A stretch of 64,000 bases of DNA from Alteromonas sp. BL110 (GTDB lineage Bacteria; Pseudomonadota; Gammaproteobacteria; Enterobacterales; Alteromonadaceae). Numbering within the stretch: the stretch's first letter is position 1; every line of letters begins with the position of its first letter. The notes under the pieces were generated by a model that had not been told where the DNA came from, did no database searches, and saw only the letters and a program-made list of their open reading frames with translations. The stretch lies in NCBI RefSeq assembly GCF_003443615.1, contig NZ_CP031967.1, forward strand, positions 2,480,001 to 2,544,000. Reading direction: 5' to 3'. The position numbers were made by a program, and so were the translations under genes. This document shows, piece by piece, positions 1-8,956 of this stretch.

Positions 1-1939
1 GCAGGCTTTAATTCATTGACGTTAGCAGTAAGTCAGCACTATGCCGAGCAGTGCGTAGATGGTAGCGCCCCAGAGCTATGGAGTGAAATCAATGCCTATA
101 CGTCAACGTTACAATTAAAGACATCAACGGACAAGAAACCGTTTAACTTAGAAGATCTAAGCGGTTTCTTTAATCCGGGGATTGGCGGGCAACGAGACGT
201 TCAGCTTTACACTGCGCGTGAAATCGAAAGCGAGCTAAAGCAACAAACTTTGCCTTTAGTGGCACAAGCTCTAGCGCTTAGAAATCAATACCAACCTTTG
301 ATTATAGAGCATGATACCTTCGATGATGGTTACGTGTTGCCCCAACTAGAAGAGACTGAAAATAGTTATTGGAATGAGGAAAACGTTGCGCGTTATGAAC
401 GTACAGCTTGGTATCTGGAACGAAAAGAAAAGCAACCGGTTCACGTACTAATTGGCACCGTAGATGCGTTATCTCCCGTTTTATCTGATGAAGTAATAAA
501 CGATATTGACGGTGCATTTTTAAAAACGCAGAGAACACCTGCATTCGTTGAAGATGGTGAAGTAGTTGTACCGGCGAGCTATCGGCTTATTGTTAGTGGT
601 ATTACACCAATTGAAGTGCTAGAAGCTGCAAAAGCATTGGCGGTAATGGATGACGCTATCAATCCAGTCTCTCAAGTCACCATACTTTCCCAAACCCAAA
701 TGAACGCAGACACGCTTCAGCGCAATTTTGTATTGGCTCCCGATAATCATTACACGCTCCAGGATTTAGGTGTGTCCACATCGCAATTTAGAGATGAAGG
801 CACCTTCAAGAAACGGGTATCGTTTAGATTACCCGCTGACTTTTACGTACCGGAGAATGCCAGTGTTAACTTGTTCTTAGATTTTGGGTATGGCGCGGGC
901 TTTGGACCTGGCTCTGTAATGAATGTGAGTGTGAATGATGAATTAGTTCACGGCCCTAGCGCTTAATAATGATAACGGCCAGTCGTTTAGAGATTATCAA
1001 CTTAGGGTACCCGCTCGCTTCTTTAAGGGAGGCATCAACAACGTAGACTTTGATTTGAGCTTACGCGCGCCACTTGCAGGCGTGCCCTGTGACGATGTTT
1101 CAGGTAAGCATTTGGTCTTTCAGCTGGCAGATTCTTCTGCCATCGAGTTTCCGGATGCAGGAAACGTTGCTGTGCAGCCGAATTTGGCGTTATTGTCTGA
1201 AACTGCCTACCCGTTTGCACGATTTAAATCGGCACCTGTTTCCACCATTGTCATTCCATCAGATAACTACCTAGGCACTGCGCTCACGCTAACGGCTAAA
1301 CTTGCTCAAGTAGCGCAAGTTCCTTTGTTAAACCTGCATATAAGAGAAGCAAATGACGTTTCTACCGATGGCTCTGCTATTGTTTTAGGCACGCCTGAAA
1401 CCCTCTCGCAAATTGAGCAAACCGAATTTAGCACTGCGATAGAGGCAACAAAACGCTGGTCTTATCGATTGCAAAATAATTTGTACAACCGCATACGTAC
1501 GCTTACTGACGACATGTCTTTCAAAGCAATGCGTGTAGACGGGCACACAGTACAAGAAAGTGATTTAGGCGAACAGGCAGTGTTGACCGCCCAAGGGCAT
1601 CCCACTTCATCTCAAACGGATACCATGTTCATTATTGCTGCACAAAGTCCTGAGTTGCTTCAGACAAGAGTTACTGAGCTGGTTAGTTTGTCGATGTGGG
1701 GGCAAATGGCTGGCGATTTCTTTGCGTGGAAAAATGCATTATCGCCCTCATTGGTTATGCAAGTAAGCGATAAATACGAGGTAGGGGCAGCTGATGACAA
1801 TTGGCTGTACCTGCGACTATGGCTTTCTAACAACCCATGGTATTGGCTAATAGGTTTCGTAGCTATAGTGTTTGTGGTGAGCTTGTTTATATATCTACTA
1901 TTAAAACGCAGAAACAAACAAGTACAAGATTCATGGTAA
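1..1939 (+). pseudogene. bcsB: Cellulose synthase regulatory subunit BcsB, 5'-partial and frameshifted
   Basis: BcsB is the periplasmic, inner-membrane-anchored partner of the cellulose synthase BcsA; it guides the glucan chain through the periplasm. The frame is open from base 1, so the gene begins before the window. Frame 1 runs to a TAA at 964-966. The homologous protein continues in frame 2, reading LALNNDNGQSFRDYQLRVPA just past the break and on to the stop at 1937-1939. Dropping one C from the CCC run at 954-956 restores a single frame of about 645 residues. The C-terminal half ends in one membrane segment (WYWLIGFVAIVFVV...) followed by KRR, as in BcsB. The stop overlaps the start of bcsZ. 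Whether the break is a real mutation or a sequence error cannot be decided here. Confidence 0.85.
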
Positions 1940-3039
1940 ATATACACAGCGTTATCAGGGTAGCATTTTTAGTTGGCATCACGCTTTTGTTAATGTCGTG
2001 CTCCAATGAAGAAGACAGCGAATTTAAGTCTCAGTACATCGCGTACAAAGCACTGTTTATTGACGGTGGGCGGGTCGTTGATACCGGAAATGATGAGGTA
2101 TCACATAGCGAGGGGCAGGGGTACGGCATGCTCTTCGCCGTTGCCGCAAACGATAAAGACACCTTTGACGCACTGTGGCGTTGGACTAAAAGCACGTTAA
2201 TGCGTGACGACAGTTTGTTTAGTTGGCGCTATCGCCCTTGTGCTGATAATTCAACGGCTTGTATTGATGATCCTAATAACGCCTCTGATGGCGAAATTCT
2301 TATTGCATGGGCGTTACTGCGTGCGGCTGAAAAGTGGGGCGTAAACACGTATCTGGAAGACGCTAAAGCAATTGTGGGGGCTGTCGAACAGAAGTTGTTG
2401 ATAACCAATGGCAACAGCGTTGTATTGTTACCAGGTGAATACGGATTTACGTCCAAACAAGCAGGCAAAGACAGTTTGCAGTTAAATTTGTCTTACTGGA
2501 TTTTTCCCGCTATCACTGATTTGGCAAGAATATCGGCTACACCTGCACGATGGGAAAACCTTTATGAAACGGGCTTAGCTTTGTTGTCTAACATGCAATT
2601 CTCTTCTTATAAGTTGCCAAGTGATTGGGTGCGTTTTATGCCCAATAATACTGACTCAGGCAATAAGGATATTGGCACAGTAAGCCTAGACAACGTCATA
2701 TCGCCTGAATTCGGCTTTAATGCGATCCGTATTCCACTGCAGCTTTGCTGGTCACCGAAATTTCGAGAAAACACTCAGTTAACCGAAAAGCTACTAGCGC
2801 CATATTATGCTTGGTGGGCTATTACACCTACGCCAGCTACCGTCAACTTATCAAACGAGGAAACGGCAGAGTACGAGATGTCTAAGGGCATGAAGTCGGT
2901 TCAGATTGCAGTAAACAGCTTGATGAATCCCGAAGCGCCACAAAAGCCTGAGTGGCCTCCAATCGACCGTAACATGGATTATTACTCTGCAAGCTTAACG
3001 CTACTCTCTATGTTAGCGATCTTGGATAACGCATCGTGA
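1933..3039 (+). CDS. bcsZ: Endo-1,4-beta-glucanase BcsZ (glycoside hydrolase family 8), lipoprotein form
   Basis: Cellulase of the cellulose export machine; it trims or edits glucan in the periplasm. The ATG at 1933 overlaps the end of bcsB by 7 bases and gives 368 aa, the usual size for BcsZ. The open frame extends further upstream, but only inside bcsB. The N-terminus is hydrophobic and ends in LLMSCS, a lipobox, so the protein is probably a lipoprotein, whereas the E. coli enzyme is soluble. The GH8 signature SEGQGYGM, with the expected acid catalyst Glu60, is present, and later LSYWIFPAI and SPEFGFNAIRIPLQL fit the family. Its stop overlaps the GTG start of the next gene, so the three genes are probably co-translated. 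Confidence 0.85.
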   Translation: MVNIHSVIRVAFLVGITLLLMSCSNEEDSEFKSQYIAYKALFIDGGRVVDTGNDEVSHSEGQGYGMLFAVAANDKDTFDALWRWTKSTLMRDDSLFSWRYRPCADNSTACIDDPNNASDGEILIAWALLRAAEKWGVNTYLEDAKAIVGAVEQKLLITNGNSVVLLPGEYGFTSKQAGKDSLQLNLSYWIFPAITDLARISATPARWENLYETGLALLSNMQFSSYKLPSDWVRFMPNNTDSGNKDIGTVSLDNVISPEFGFNAIRIPLQLCWSPKFRENTQLTEKLLAPYYAWWAITPTPATVNLSNEETAEYEMSKGMKSVQIAVNSLMNPEAPQKPEWPPIDRNMDYYSASLTLLSMLAILDNAS

Positions 3040-5501
3040 AAGAAAGGTTTACACGCACGTCACTCTGTCTAGCCATTGGCACATTGCTCACGTCCTTTGG
3101 GACGATGCAGGCGTACGGGCAAACTAAAACAACTTACAAAGAAAAAGAGCTAGGCATACTTCCAGTACAACAAGAACAACCTGATTTAACTGGGCTTTGG
3201 TATCACATTAACGAGCGACAGATTCAGCGAGCTAACGAAGAATTTTCGCGTCTAAAAGCCCGTTACCCTGGTTGGAAGGTACCGAAAGAAGTCGAAGCTG
3301 AGTTAGATAGAATTAATGGCCGAGTTAAAGACACTATTGAGCCGGTTGTTTCAGTACCGAGAGTTGATAAGTCAGATAAACCTGAGGCCGAGCCTACGCC
3401 CAATGATTCGCGCGAGACCTCCCAAAAGCAGGTTATCAAGCCAGCCTCAAAATCGCTTCCGCTAGAAAAGTTTGCACAATTAACCCCTAAAGCCCGAGCA
3501 AATGCATCAAAGCAAAAAGTAGAAACGCTTATTGCATTAAGCAATCAGTTAAAGCGTACTGACTTTTACTTGCTCATGGGGTGGACTGCTATCGACAAAG
3601 GCATGCTAGAGCTTGCTGGCCAGCAGTTCACTGAAGCCTTGGAGTTGGCTGTTCGAGATATTGATAAACAATCCGCACAGCAAGGTCTAAACAGCGTTAC
3701 GGGTATTAAGCTCCAGCAGGCATTGTCACTGCGTGATACGACAACCTTGGCACAGTTATACAAATCTGACACCAGTGGCTACGCGAAAGAGGTGATACAA
3801 GGCGCGGCGTGGCAACAATACGATATAAAGAACTATGACTTTGCTGAAGCGCTGTTTAGTTTAGTAGAGGATAACGAAGGCAGGTATCTGACACTTAGCG
3901 CACAAAGCAGTGATATTGCCAAGCAAAACGCTTTCGACTTGGCATGCAGTATTGATACTGAGATTTTCATAAGGCGCTGTGCAGATCGCCTGGCTAGCCG
4001 ACAGGCCCAGTTCTACGATACAAGGCATTACATAGAGAGTATTCACGCTGGCGAAGCTCTTGAACGCTTGCGGCCTTTAAGCATAGACGAACGTGCGTTG
4101 ATTGGTTGGGCCGCAAAAGAAATACAAGACATTTCCACCGCCACGGCGGCGTTCGAGCAAGTGCTATCGACAACGCCAACCGACACGATTATTGCGAATG
4201 AATTGGTTTCATTGAATCAAAGCAATGCGGCTACATTAAATCGCTTGGCCTTAAAATACGGCGCAGTAAAAAGCATTTTGCAAGCGCGTAATATACGAAA
4301 TGCGTGGCCTAGGAAACAATTTTGGTTAGCTTATCAAAACGAAGACCAACAAGCGGTTACCGCACAAACTAAAGATGGCCTAAGTGCAGTCTACGGGATT
4401 AATACCCGCAGTCGAAGTGGTGATGAGGGGCTTGGTAACTTTGATGTGTTGTCACAATACATCGGCATTGGCAGCGGTTTTAAAAACTGGCTTTGGCAAG
4501 TTTCATTAGATTATAAGCAGTTCTACAGTGGTTCTCCTCAGGTTGGTGATTGGTTCGGTGACAGGCAATTGGAAAGTACATCTCTGGGCATAAGCGGTTT
4601 CGAAGACACTGGTGTTCGGGCTGAAGCCTATTATCAAGCGCCAGACTTCAACTTTTACGCGAATTTGGAATATGCCATGTTCGAGCAACCCATTGATGCT
4701 AAAGTAACCGGGCAAATCTCGGCGACGAAGTTCTTAGCAAATACTACCGTTGCGGCCACGCTATTTAGAAAAGCGAAAGAAGACAGTCTATTAAGTCAGA
4801 CCGGAACTTTTTATGCCAACCGAGAGCAGCCTTGGGGCTATGTGATAGAAAATGGTATTCGTGGATTAGTTGCCCATTCCATTGCTGATAATATGTCGGT
4901 TGCAGGAACTGCGCAGATAAGCCGATTAGAAGGCGAACTCGTTGCTGATAATAGCGCGCTATCACTTCGTGGTGACGTAACTTACGACATAGCGAGTCTC
5001 GTATCTCCACGCCTCGATTATTGGCGTGTAGGACCGTTCTTAAGCTATACGAGCTATGACAAAAACTTAAGTGGTTTTACAGTAGGCAACGGGGGCTACT
5101 TTAGTCCGAGTCAGTTTGTCAGTATTGGCGGCTATTCTGAACTGCTAACCCTAGAGGCACTCAACTGGCAGGTTAAACTGCGTAGTTCACTGGCGCTTTC
5201 TCGTGTTAAACAAGACGGTGATCTGCGCTTTCCGATTGGACAAGCGCACTCTAGTGTAGAAGAAGGCGTTTCTCTTGGAGAAAGCACAGACACAGGTTTA
5301 AGCGGCAATTTTATGGCGGAAGGTCAATATCGTATTGACCGCAATTGGATTGTGGCTGGGTATATTGGAAAAGCGTTTGCGGTCGAATATCAAGCGTTTG
5401 AAGCGGGTATTCAAATAAGATGGCGAGAAGGGCAGGGTAATGGTGTAACAAGTGATGAGCTTTTGCTGTCTTCACCAAGATTAAGCGGCTTTGCTTTGTA
5501 A
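3036..5501 (+). CDS. bcsC: BcsC-like outer-membrane TPR/beta-barrel protein of the cellulose operon
   Basis: Probable outer-membrane exporter for cellulose: a periplasmic TPR-like helical part followed by a C-terminal barrel. The GTG start at 3036 overlaps the bcsZ stop (GTGA). A signal peptide ends near TMQAYGQ (about residue 29). Residues about 145-430 are helical and repeat-rich. From about 440 to the end the protein alternates aromatic and polar residues in barrel style and finishes in SPRLSGFAL. At 821 aa it is much shorter than the roughly 1150-aa E. coli BcsC, so the TPR part is reduced. An NfrA/PgaA-like exporter is possible; the BcsC call rests mainly on operon position. Confidence 0.65.
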   Translation: MKERFTRTSLCLAIGTLLTSFGTMQAYGQTKTTYKEKELGILPVQQEQPDLTGLWYHINERQIQRANEEFSRLKARYPGWKVPKEVEAELDRINGRVKDTIEPVVSVPRVDKSDKPEAEPTPNDSRETSQKQVIKPASKSLPLEKFAQLTPKARANASKQKVETLIALSNQLKRTDFYLLMGWTAIDKGMLELAGQQFTEALELAVRDIDKQSAQQGLNSVTGIKLQQALSLRDTTTLAQLYKSDTSGYAKEVIQGAAWQQYDIKNYDFAEALFSLVEDNEGRYLTLSAQSSDIAKQNAFDLACSIDTEIFIRRCADRLASRQAQFYDTRHYIESIHAGEALERLRPLSIDERALIGWAAKEIQDISTATAAFEQVLSTTPTDTIIANELVSLNQSNAATLNRLALKYGAVKSILQARNIRNAWPRKQFWLAYQNEDQQAVTAQTKDGLSAVYGINTRSRSGDEGLGNFDVLSQYIGIGSGFKNWLWQVSLDYKQFYSGSPQVGDWFGDRQLESTSLGISGFEDTGVRAEAYYQAPDFNFYANLEYAMFEQPIDAKVTGQISATKFLANTTVAATLFRKAKEDSLLSQTGTFYANREQPWGYVIENGIRGLVAHSIADNMSVAGTAQISRLEGELVADNSALSLRGDVTYDIASLVSPRLDYWRVGPFLSYTSYDKNLSGFTVGNGGYFSPSQFVSIGGYSELLTLEALNWQVKLRSSLALSRVKQDGDLRFPIGQAHSSVEEGVSLGESTDTGLSGNFMAEGQYRIDRNWIVAGYIGKAFAVEYQAFEAGIQIRWREGQGNGVTSDELLLSSPRLSGFAL

Positions 5502-5509
5502 AGCCGCTT
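5483..5509 (+). terminator. Inverted repeat at the end of bcsC, possible terminator
   Basis: Ten-base arms AAGCGGCTTT / AAAGCCGCTT with a 7-base loop overlap the bcsC stop codon. The T-run is short (TTTCATC), so termination may be weak. It sits between two convergent genes. Confidence 0.5.
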
Positions 5510-5534
5510 TCATCAAAGACCGAGCTATCCTTAT

Positions 5535-6851
5535 TTAGACCTTGCTAACTTGTCGACGCCTAGCCAACATGAAGCATCCTGCGCCAAATAAAAGGGCGAT
5601 TGAAGCGGGCTCACTGACGTTAATAGCGCCAAACTGGTAGTTATTAATTTGGCCTGTTGGCGCGTTGTAGGTTTCGCCTTGGTCATTAACTAATTCCACA
5701 AGCGGAGTGACCAAACTATTGGCAATCACATTGCCATCTACGTGACCATTATAAAAGCTTAGCTCAGCATATGGCGCCAAGACGCTGCCTTTTACGCCAA
5801 CACTGTGAAGAGTTAAATCTTCAGCATCAACAAAATTAAACAAAATATTGTTAGTGTAAAGCCCATCGTGACGTTGGCCTATGTTGTTATCGTTGTCTCT
5901 ATACTGGCCAGTTTCTGTAAAATATTCGTTTTCCTGCGTAAATGCAGTATTGAAGAAGCCTGTATTAAACAGCTCTACCGAATCGCCATACACATTGATA
6001 ATGTTGTAGCTGGTGGTAGAGAAATCGTAAACAATGTCTTTGTCGGCAGCACTGAACCAGTCAGAACTAATTGAATAGATATTCACATCGTCGGAGCCAG
6101 AAAATACGATGGTGTCGAGAGTATCGATATTACTGTCATTACAAGTAACTAACGCATTTGGATCTGAAGCGTCGGTACAGGTCAGTGTTGTTGTTCCATT
6201 TACGCTCATCGAAGCAAAGTCTTGAGACTGCGCCGTTACTTCAGTAGCGATGGAATTAAAATCGAGGTTGTCGACGTTTACTGTATTACTGGAAGACTGC
6301 ACAGCGCTCCCCGTATAGCCAGCATTATCCACGGTAAGCGTTGTACCGTATGTTATGGAGCCATTTACACCCGCTTCACGGATGGTAACGGCTTGCTCAG
6401 ACTGGATATCACCGTTATTAACGCCTGCCTTCTCTAATGTCACGTCACCTTCACTGAATATACCGCCGTTTTCCACACTACCGTAGGTTACGTTGGTAGT
6501 ATTGCCACTGTTTATCGCTTTATCGAACATTACGCTATTAGCGGTAACCATCCCTGAAACTGTGGTTTGTCCTGCGTGAACATGGCCTCGGGTGTAAGTA
6601 AGATCGCCACCTACATAGAGCGCACTAGAGGAAAGATCGGTAGGGAGTAGAAGACCTACATCAAAGTCTTCAACCGTTAGGTTTCCACCTACGGCTAACG
6701 AGCCTTCAACGTCAGAACGCTCACCCTCGTAATCTTCAAAGATGAAAGCGTTGTAGTTAAACGCTTCGCTTAATTCAATTTTTGCTGCAGACACCTGGGG
6801 TGCTGACATTACCGCTGCAACTACAGCAGTGTAAATAAGTTTTTTGTGCAT
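5535..6851 (-). CDS. PEP-CTERM sorted, choice-of-anchor A-type surface protein
   Basis: Secreted protein of 438 aa with a signal peptide (cleavage near APQVSAAK) and a classic PEP-CTERM tail: SEPASIALLFGAGCFMLA followed by RRR. This tail is cut by an exosortase and ties the protein to envelope or biofilm matrix. The start of the mature part (SEAFNYNAFIFEDYEG...VEGSLAVGGNL) fits the choice-of-anchor A domain. The middle (about 90-210) is rich in short V/G/N/T repeats suggesting a beta-solenoid. No exosortase lies in the window. It converges on the cellulose operon; PEP-CTERM systems often accompany exopolysaccharide loci, so a matrix role is reasonable but inferred. Confidence 0.82.
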   Translation of the reverse strand: MHKKLIYTAVVAAVMSAPQVSAAKIELSEAFNYNAFIFEDYEGERSDVEGSLAVGGNLTVEDFDVGLLLPTDLSSSALYVGGDLTYTRGHVHAGQTTVSGMVTANSVMFDKAINSGNTTNVTYGSVENGGIFSEGDVTLEKAGVNNGDIQSEQAVTIREAGVNGSITYGTTLTVDNAGYTGSAVQSSSNTVNVDNLDFNSIATEVTAQSQDFASMSVNGTTTLTCTDASDPNALVTCNDSNIDTLDTIVFSGSDDVNIYSISSDWFSAADKDIVYDFSTTSYNIINVYGDSVELFNTGFFNTAFTQENEYFTETGQYRDNDNNIGQRHDGLYTNNILFNFVDAEDLTLHSVGVKGSVLAPYAELSFYNGHVDGNVIANSLVTPLVELVNDQGETYNAPTGQINNYQFGAINVSEPASIALLFGAGCFMLARRRQVSKV

Positions 6852-6980
6852 AATGGCTCCAGTGACATCAGAGTCTGGAACCGAGTTTCAACATGGTTTA
6901 TCCAGACACACCGAATGGTACGATCTGAACAAAATTCGTGCGATAGCACAAGAGATACTTTGGTATAAGAGAGGATACGA

Positions 6981-7004
6981 AAAAGCCACCCGAAGGTGGC
7001 TTTT
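6981..7004 (-). terminator. Rho-independent terminator of exbD
   Basis: Ten-base arms AAAAGCCACC / GGTGGCTTTT with a 4-base loop lie 31 bases past the exbD stop; on the minus strand a T-run follows the stem. Confidence 0.85.
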
Positions 7005-7034
7005 ACTTAATTTGTTTTTGATTAATAAAGCGTT

Positions 7035-7445
7035 TTAGCTGCTCTTTTTAACCAAAACAGATACTTTGTCGATACCAGCAATTTTAACTTGGTTCATTAC
7101 TTCAACTACTGTGCCGTGCTCGCTGTCTTCGTGAGCCTGGATAGCAGCAGAATCAGTGTTGTTTTCTGCTAGGTATGTTTGCGTGTTCGCAACCACACGA
7201 CGAATATCAACCTCACGGCCACCCATCATGATAGTGCCATCAGCATCAATACGGATAGAAAGCGCTTTAGAAGGCTTGTCGTTTTTCGCTTGATTATCTT
7301 CTGGACGGTTTACGTCTAAACCTTTCTCTTTCACGAACGAGGTCGTTACGATGAAGAAAATCAACATGATGAACACGATGTCCAACATGGGGGTCATATC
7401 AATCTGAGCCTCGTCTTCAGCCGAGGTATGCTTCTTTCTTTTCAT
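7035..7445 (-). CDS. exbD: ExbD/TolR-family biopolymer transport protein, no ExbB partner nearby
   Basis: Small inner-membrane protein (136 aa) of the proton-driven ExbB-ExbD/TolQ-TolR motor that energises TonB-type systems. One membrane segment near residues 20-38 carries the essential acidic residue (Asp22 in MTPMLDIVFIMLIFF). The rest is the periplasmic ExbD domain, ending in IAGIDKVSVLVKKSS. The gene stands alone: the next gene upstream on this strand is an unrelated HEXXH protein and a strong terminator follows it. ExbB and TonB must come from elsewhere in the genome. Confidence 0.88.
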   Translation of the reverse strand: MKRKKHTSAEDEAQIDMTPMLDIVFIMLIFFIVTTSFVKEKGLDVNRPEDNQAKNDKPSKALSIRIDADGTIMMGGREVDIRRVVANTQTYLAENNTDSAAIQAHEDSEHGTVVEVMNQVKIAGIDKVSVLVKKSS

Positions 7446-7587
7446 CTCGTCTTCTTTCTTCTGTTACGTTCGAGCCATTTAGTATACTGCTTGTTACAAA
7501 AATATACAGACTTTTGTATAAAAACAGTGTGCTCATTAACACTTGTTGTTGAAAAAATACTCAATTTCACGGTGGTAAAACAACAAA

Positions 7588-8376
7588 TTAGGGTTGTTTG
7601 CGTGAAATAGCGACACCTAATTGGTAAAAATACAACATCAATGCCTGATTGAGTGATGTACGCAAGTTACCATGAGGGTAAATGCCAAGTCTAGCTTCCG
7701 TTGACTTTTTTGTGCCTTGCACTAAGAACGCATTTTTGATTTCGTGATCTTGAATGCAGGCTTCAAATGCGCGGGCGGCCATCTCCTGAGGCATAGCATA
7801 ATAATACATTTTTAGCGCGCGATCAGCTTCTACGGATCGCACAAAGTATTCATTTGGCCTTTTTTGATCATTTAAAAACAATAACGAGAAACAATCGCTC
7901 AATTTTTGATTCAAAGGGTGCTCGTTCATTGGCGCATTATCCAGCCAAGCCTGTGTGGCGAAACTTCCGGCGGCAACGCCGTCGAACATACGAGGGGCAA
8001 TGTAGTGATCAAAGGCGTGGAACCACTCGTGGGCTAGGGCCCCAGCTCCCGCGTGTTTTGCTAGCGCTAGCTGTCTTTTCGCACTGTTGTAGTGGGCGCT
8101 ACTGTGCTTTTGCCCGCCGCTGCCAAAAGCAAGGGACAGAGAGCCGTTTAAAGACAGCACTTGCTCATTGATATTTAGGATCGCAACCAGATCGTACAGC
8201 GCATCAAAAAATAAATTGGCAGCGATCTGTTGTTCTTCCGCAGTCACCCATCTGCCAACCGTGATCGTAGCGAAATTAAACAGTTTGCGAATATCTTGAA
8301 AAGACACGTCAGCACCGTCCCGGTGGCTCGGGCCGTTGCGATAGAACTGCTGATGTAAACGGCCTTTATTTTCCAA
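7588..8376 (-). CDS. Putative HEXXH metallopeptidase-like protein (CLCA_X-like)
   Basis: Cytoplasmic-looking protein of 262 aa without signal peptide or membrane segment. The clear mark is LAHEWFHAFDHYI at about residues 114-126, which contains HEXXH (HEWFH, 116-120), the zinc-binding signature of many metallopeptidases. The length and this motif fit the gammaproteobacterial proteins named CLCA_X, recalled from memory; no substrate is known. It lies just downstream of fldB on the same strand with 26 bases between them, so the two may be co-transcribed. Zinc binding and peptidase activity are inferred from the motif only. Confidence 0.55.
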   Translation of the reverse strand: MENKGRLHQQFYRNGPSHRDGADVSFQDIRKLFNFATITVGRWVTAEEQQIAANLFFDALYDLVAILNINEQVLSLNGSLSLAFGSGGQKHSSAHYNSAKRQLALAKHAGAGALAHEWFHAFDHYIAPRMFDGVAAGSFATQAWLDNAPMNEHPLNQKLSDCFSLLFLNDQKRPNEYFVRSVEADRALKMYYYAMPQEMAARAFEACIQDHEIKNAFLVQGTKKSTEARLGIYPHGNLRTSLNQALMLYFYQLGVAISRKQP

Positions 8377-8402
8377 TGCTTATATCCACTTGCATTAGGT
8401 GT

Positions 8403-8939
8403 TTATGCCATCGAGACCAGTAGTTGCTCACACCAAGATTCAATACGGGCATCGGTTTTGTCATATTGATTTTCATCGTCAAGAGAAAGGCCGACAAACT
8501 GTGTTTTATCTTCGGTTAAGGCTTTAGAGGCGGTAAACTCGTAGCCTTCGTTAGGCCAGTACCCCACAATATTACAACCCGAAGGCATTATTGCATCGTG
8601 AAGCATGCCCAATGCATCTTGAAACCATTCGCCGTAACCTAGCTGATCGCCAAGGCCGAATAGCGCAATGGTTTTACCGGCTAAATCTAAGCCGTGCACG
8701 TCTTCCCAGTGAGACTCCCAATCTTCTTGAAGCTCGCCAAAATCCCAAGTAGATATACCAAATATAATGATGTCGTATTCGGCTGTGCGCGTCAGATTTA
8801 CATCTTTAATGTTGTGAAGATCAACAATGTCTTCGTCAAAAAGGCTATTGAGCTGCGCTTGGATTTTTTCTGCCGCCATTTCGGTATAGCAGGTTGTTGA
8901 GCCGTAAAATAATCCGATGGACAGTGCGCTATCACTCAT
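8403..8939 (-). CDS. fldB: Flavodoxin FldB
   Basis: FMN-binding electron carrier of 178 aa. The phosphate-binding loop is GSTTCYTE at residues 13-20, matching the FldB type (FldA has GSDTGNTE). STWDFGELQEDWE and LFGLGDQLGYGEWFQDALG form the two isoalloxazine-binding loops of long-chain flavodoxins. It starts 17 bases after the end of the PhoD-like gene on the same strand and is followed by the HEXXH protein. Confidence 0.92.
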   Translation of the reverse strand: MSDSALSIGLFYGSTTCYTEMAAEKIQAQLNSLFDEDIVDLHNIKDVNLTRTAEYDIIIFGISTWDFGELQEDWESHWEDVHGLDLAGKTIALFGLGDQLGYGEWFQDALGMLHDAIMPSGCNIVGYWPNEGYEFTASKALTEDKTQFVGLSLDDENQYDKTDARIESWCEQLLVSMA

Positions 8940-8956
8940 TAGATACCTCTTTTGAA

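Noticed and set aside
1837..1932. Longer N-terminus for bcsZ
   Set aside because: It would read through the end of bcsB in another frame; the lipoprotein signal starts at the ATG at 1933.
6844..7038. 64-codon plus-strand frame opposite the PEP-CTERM promoter region
   Set aside because: It covers the exbD terminator, has no ribosome binding site and looks like chance.
7428..7610. 60-codon plus-strand frame between exbD and the HEXXH gene
   Set aside because: AT-rich spacer with random composition and no homology visible.
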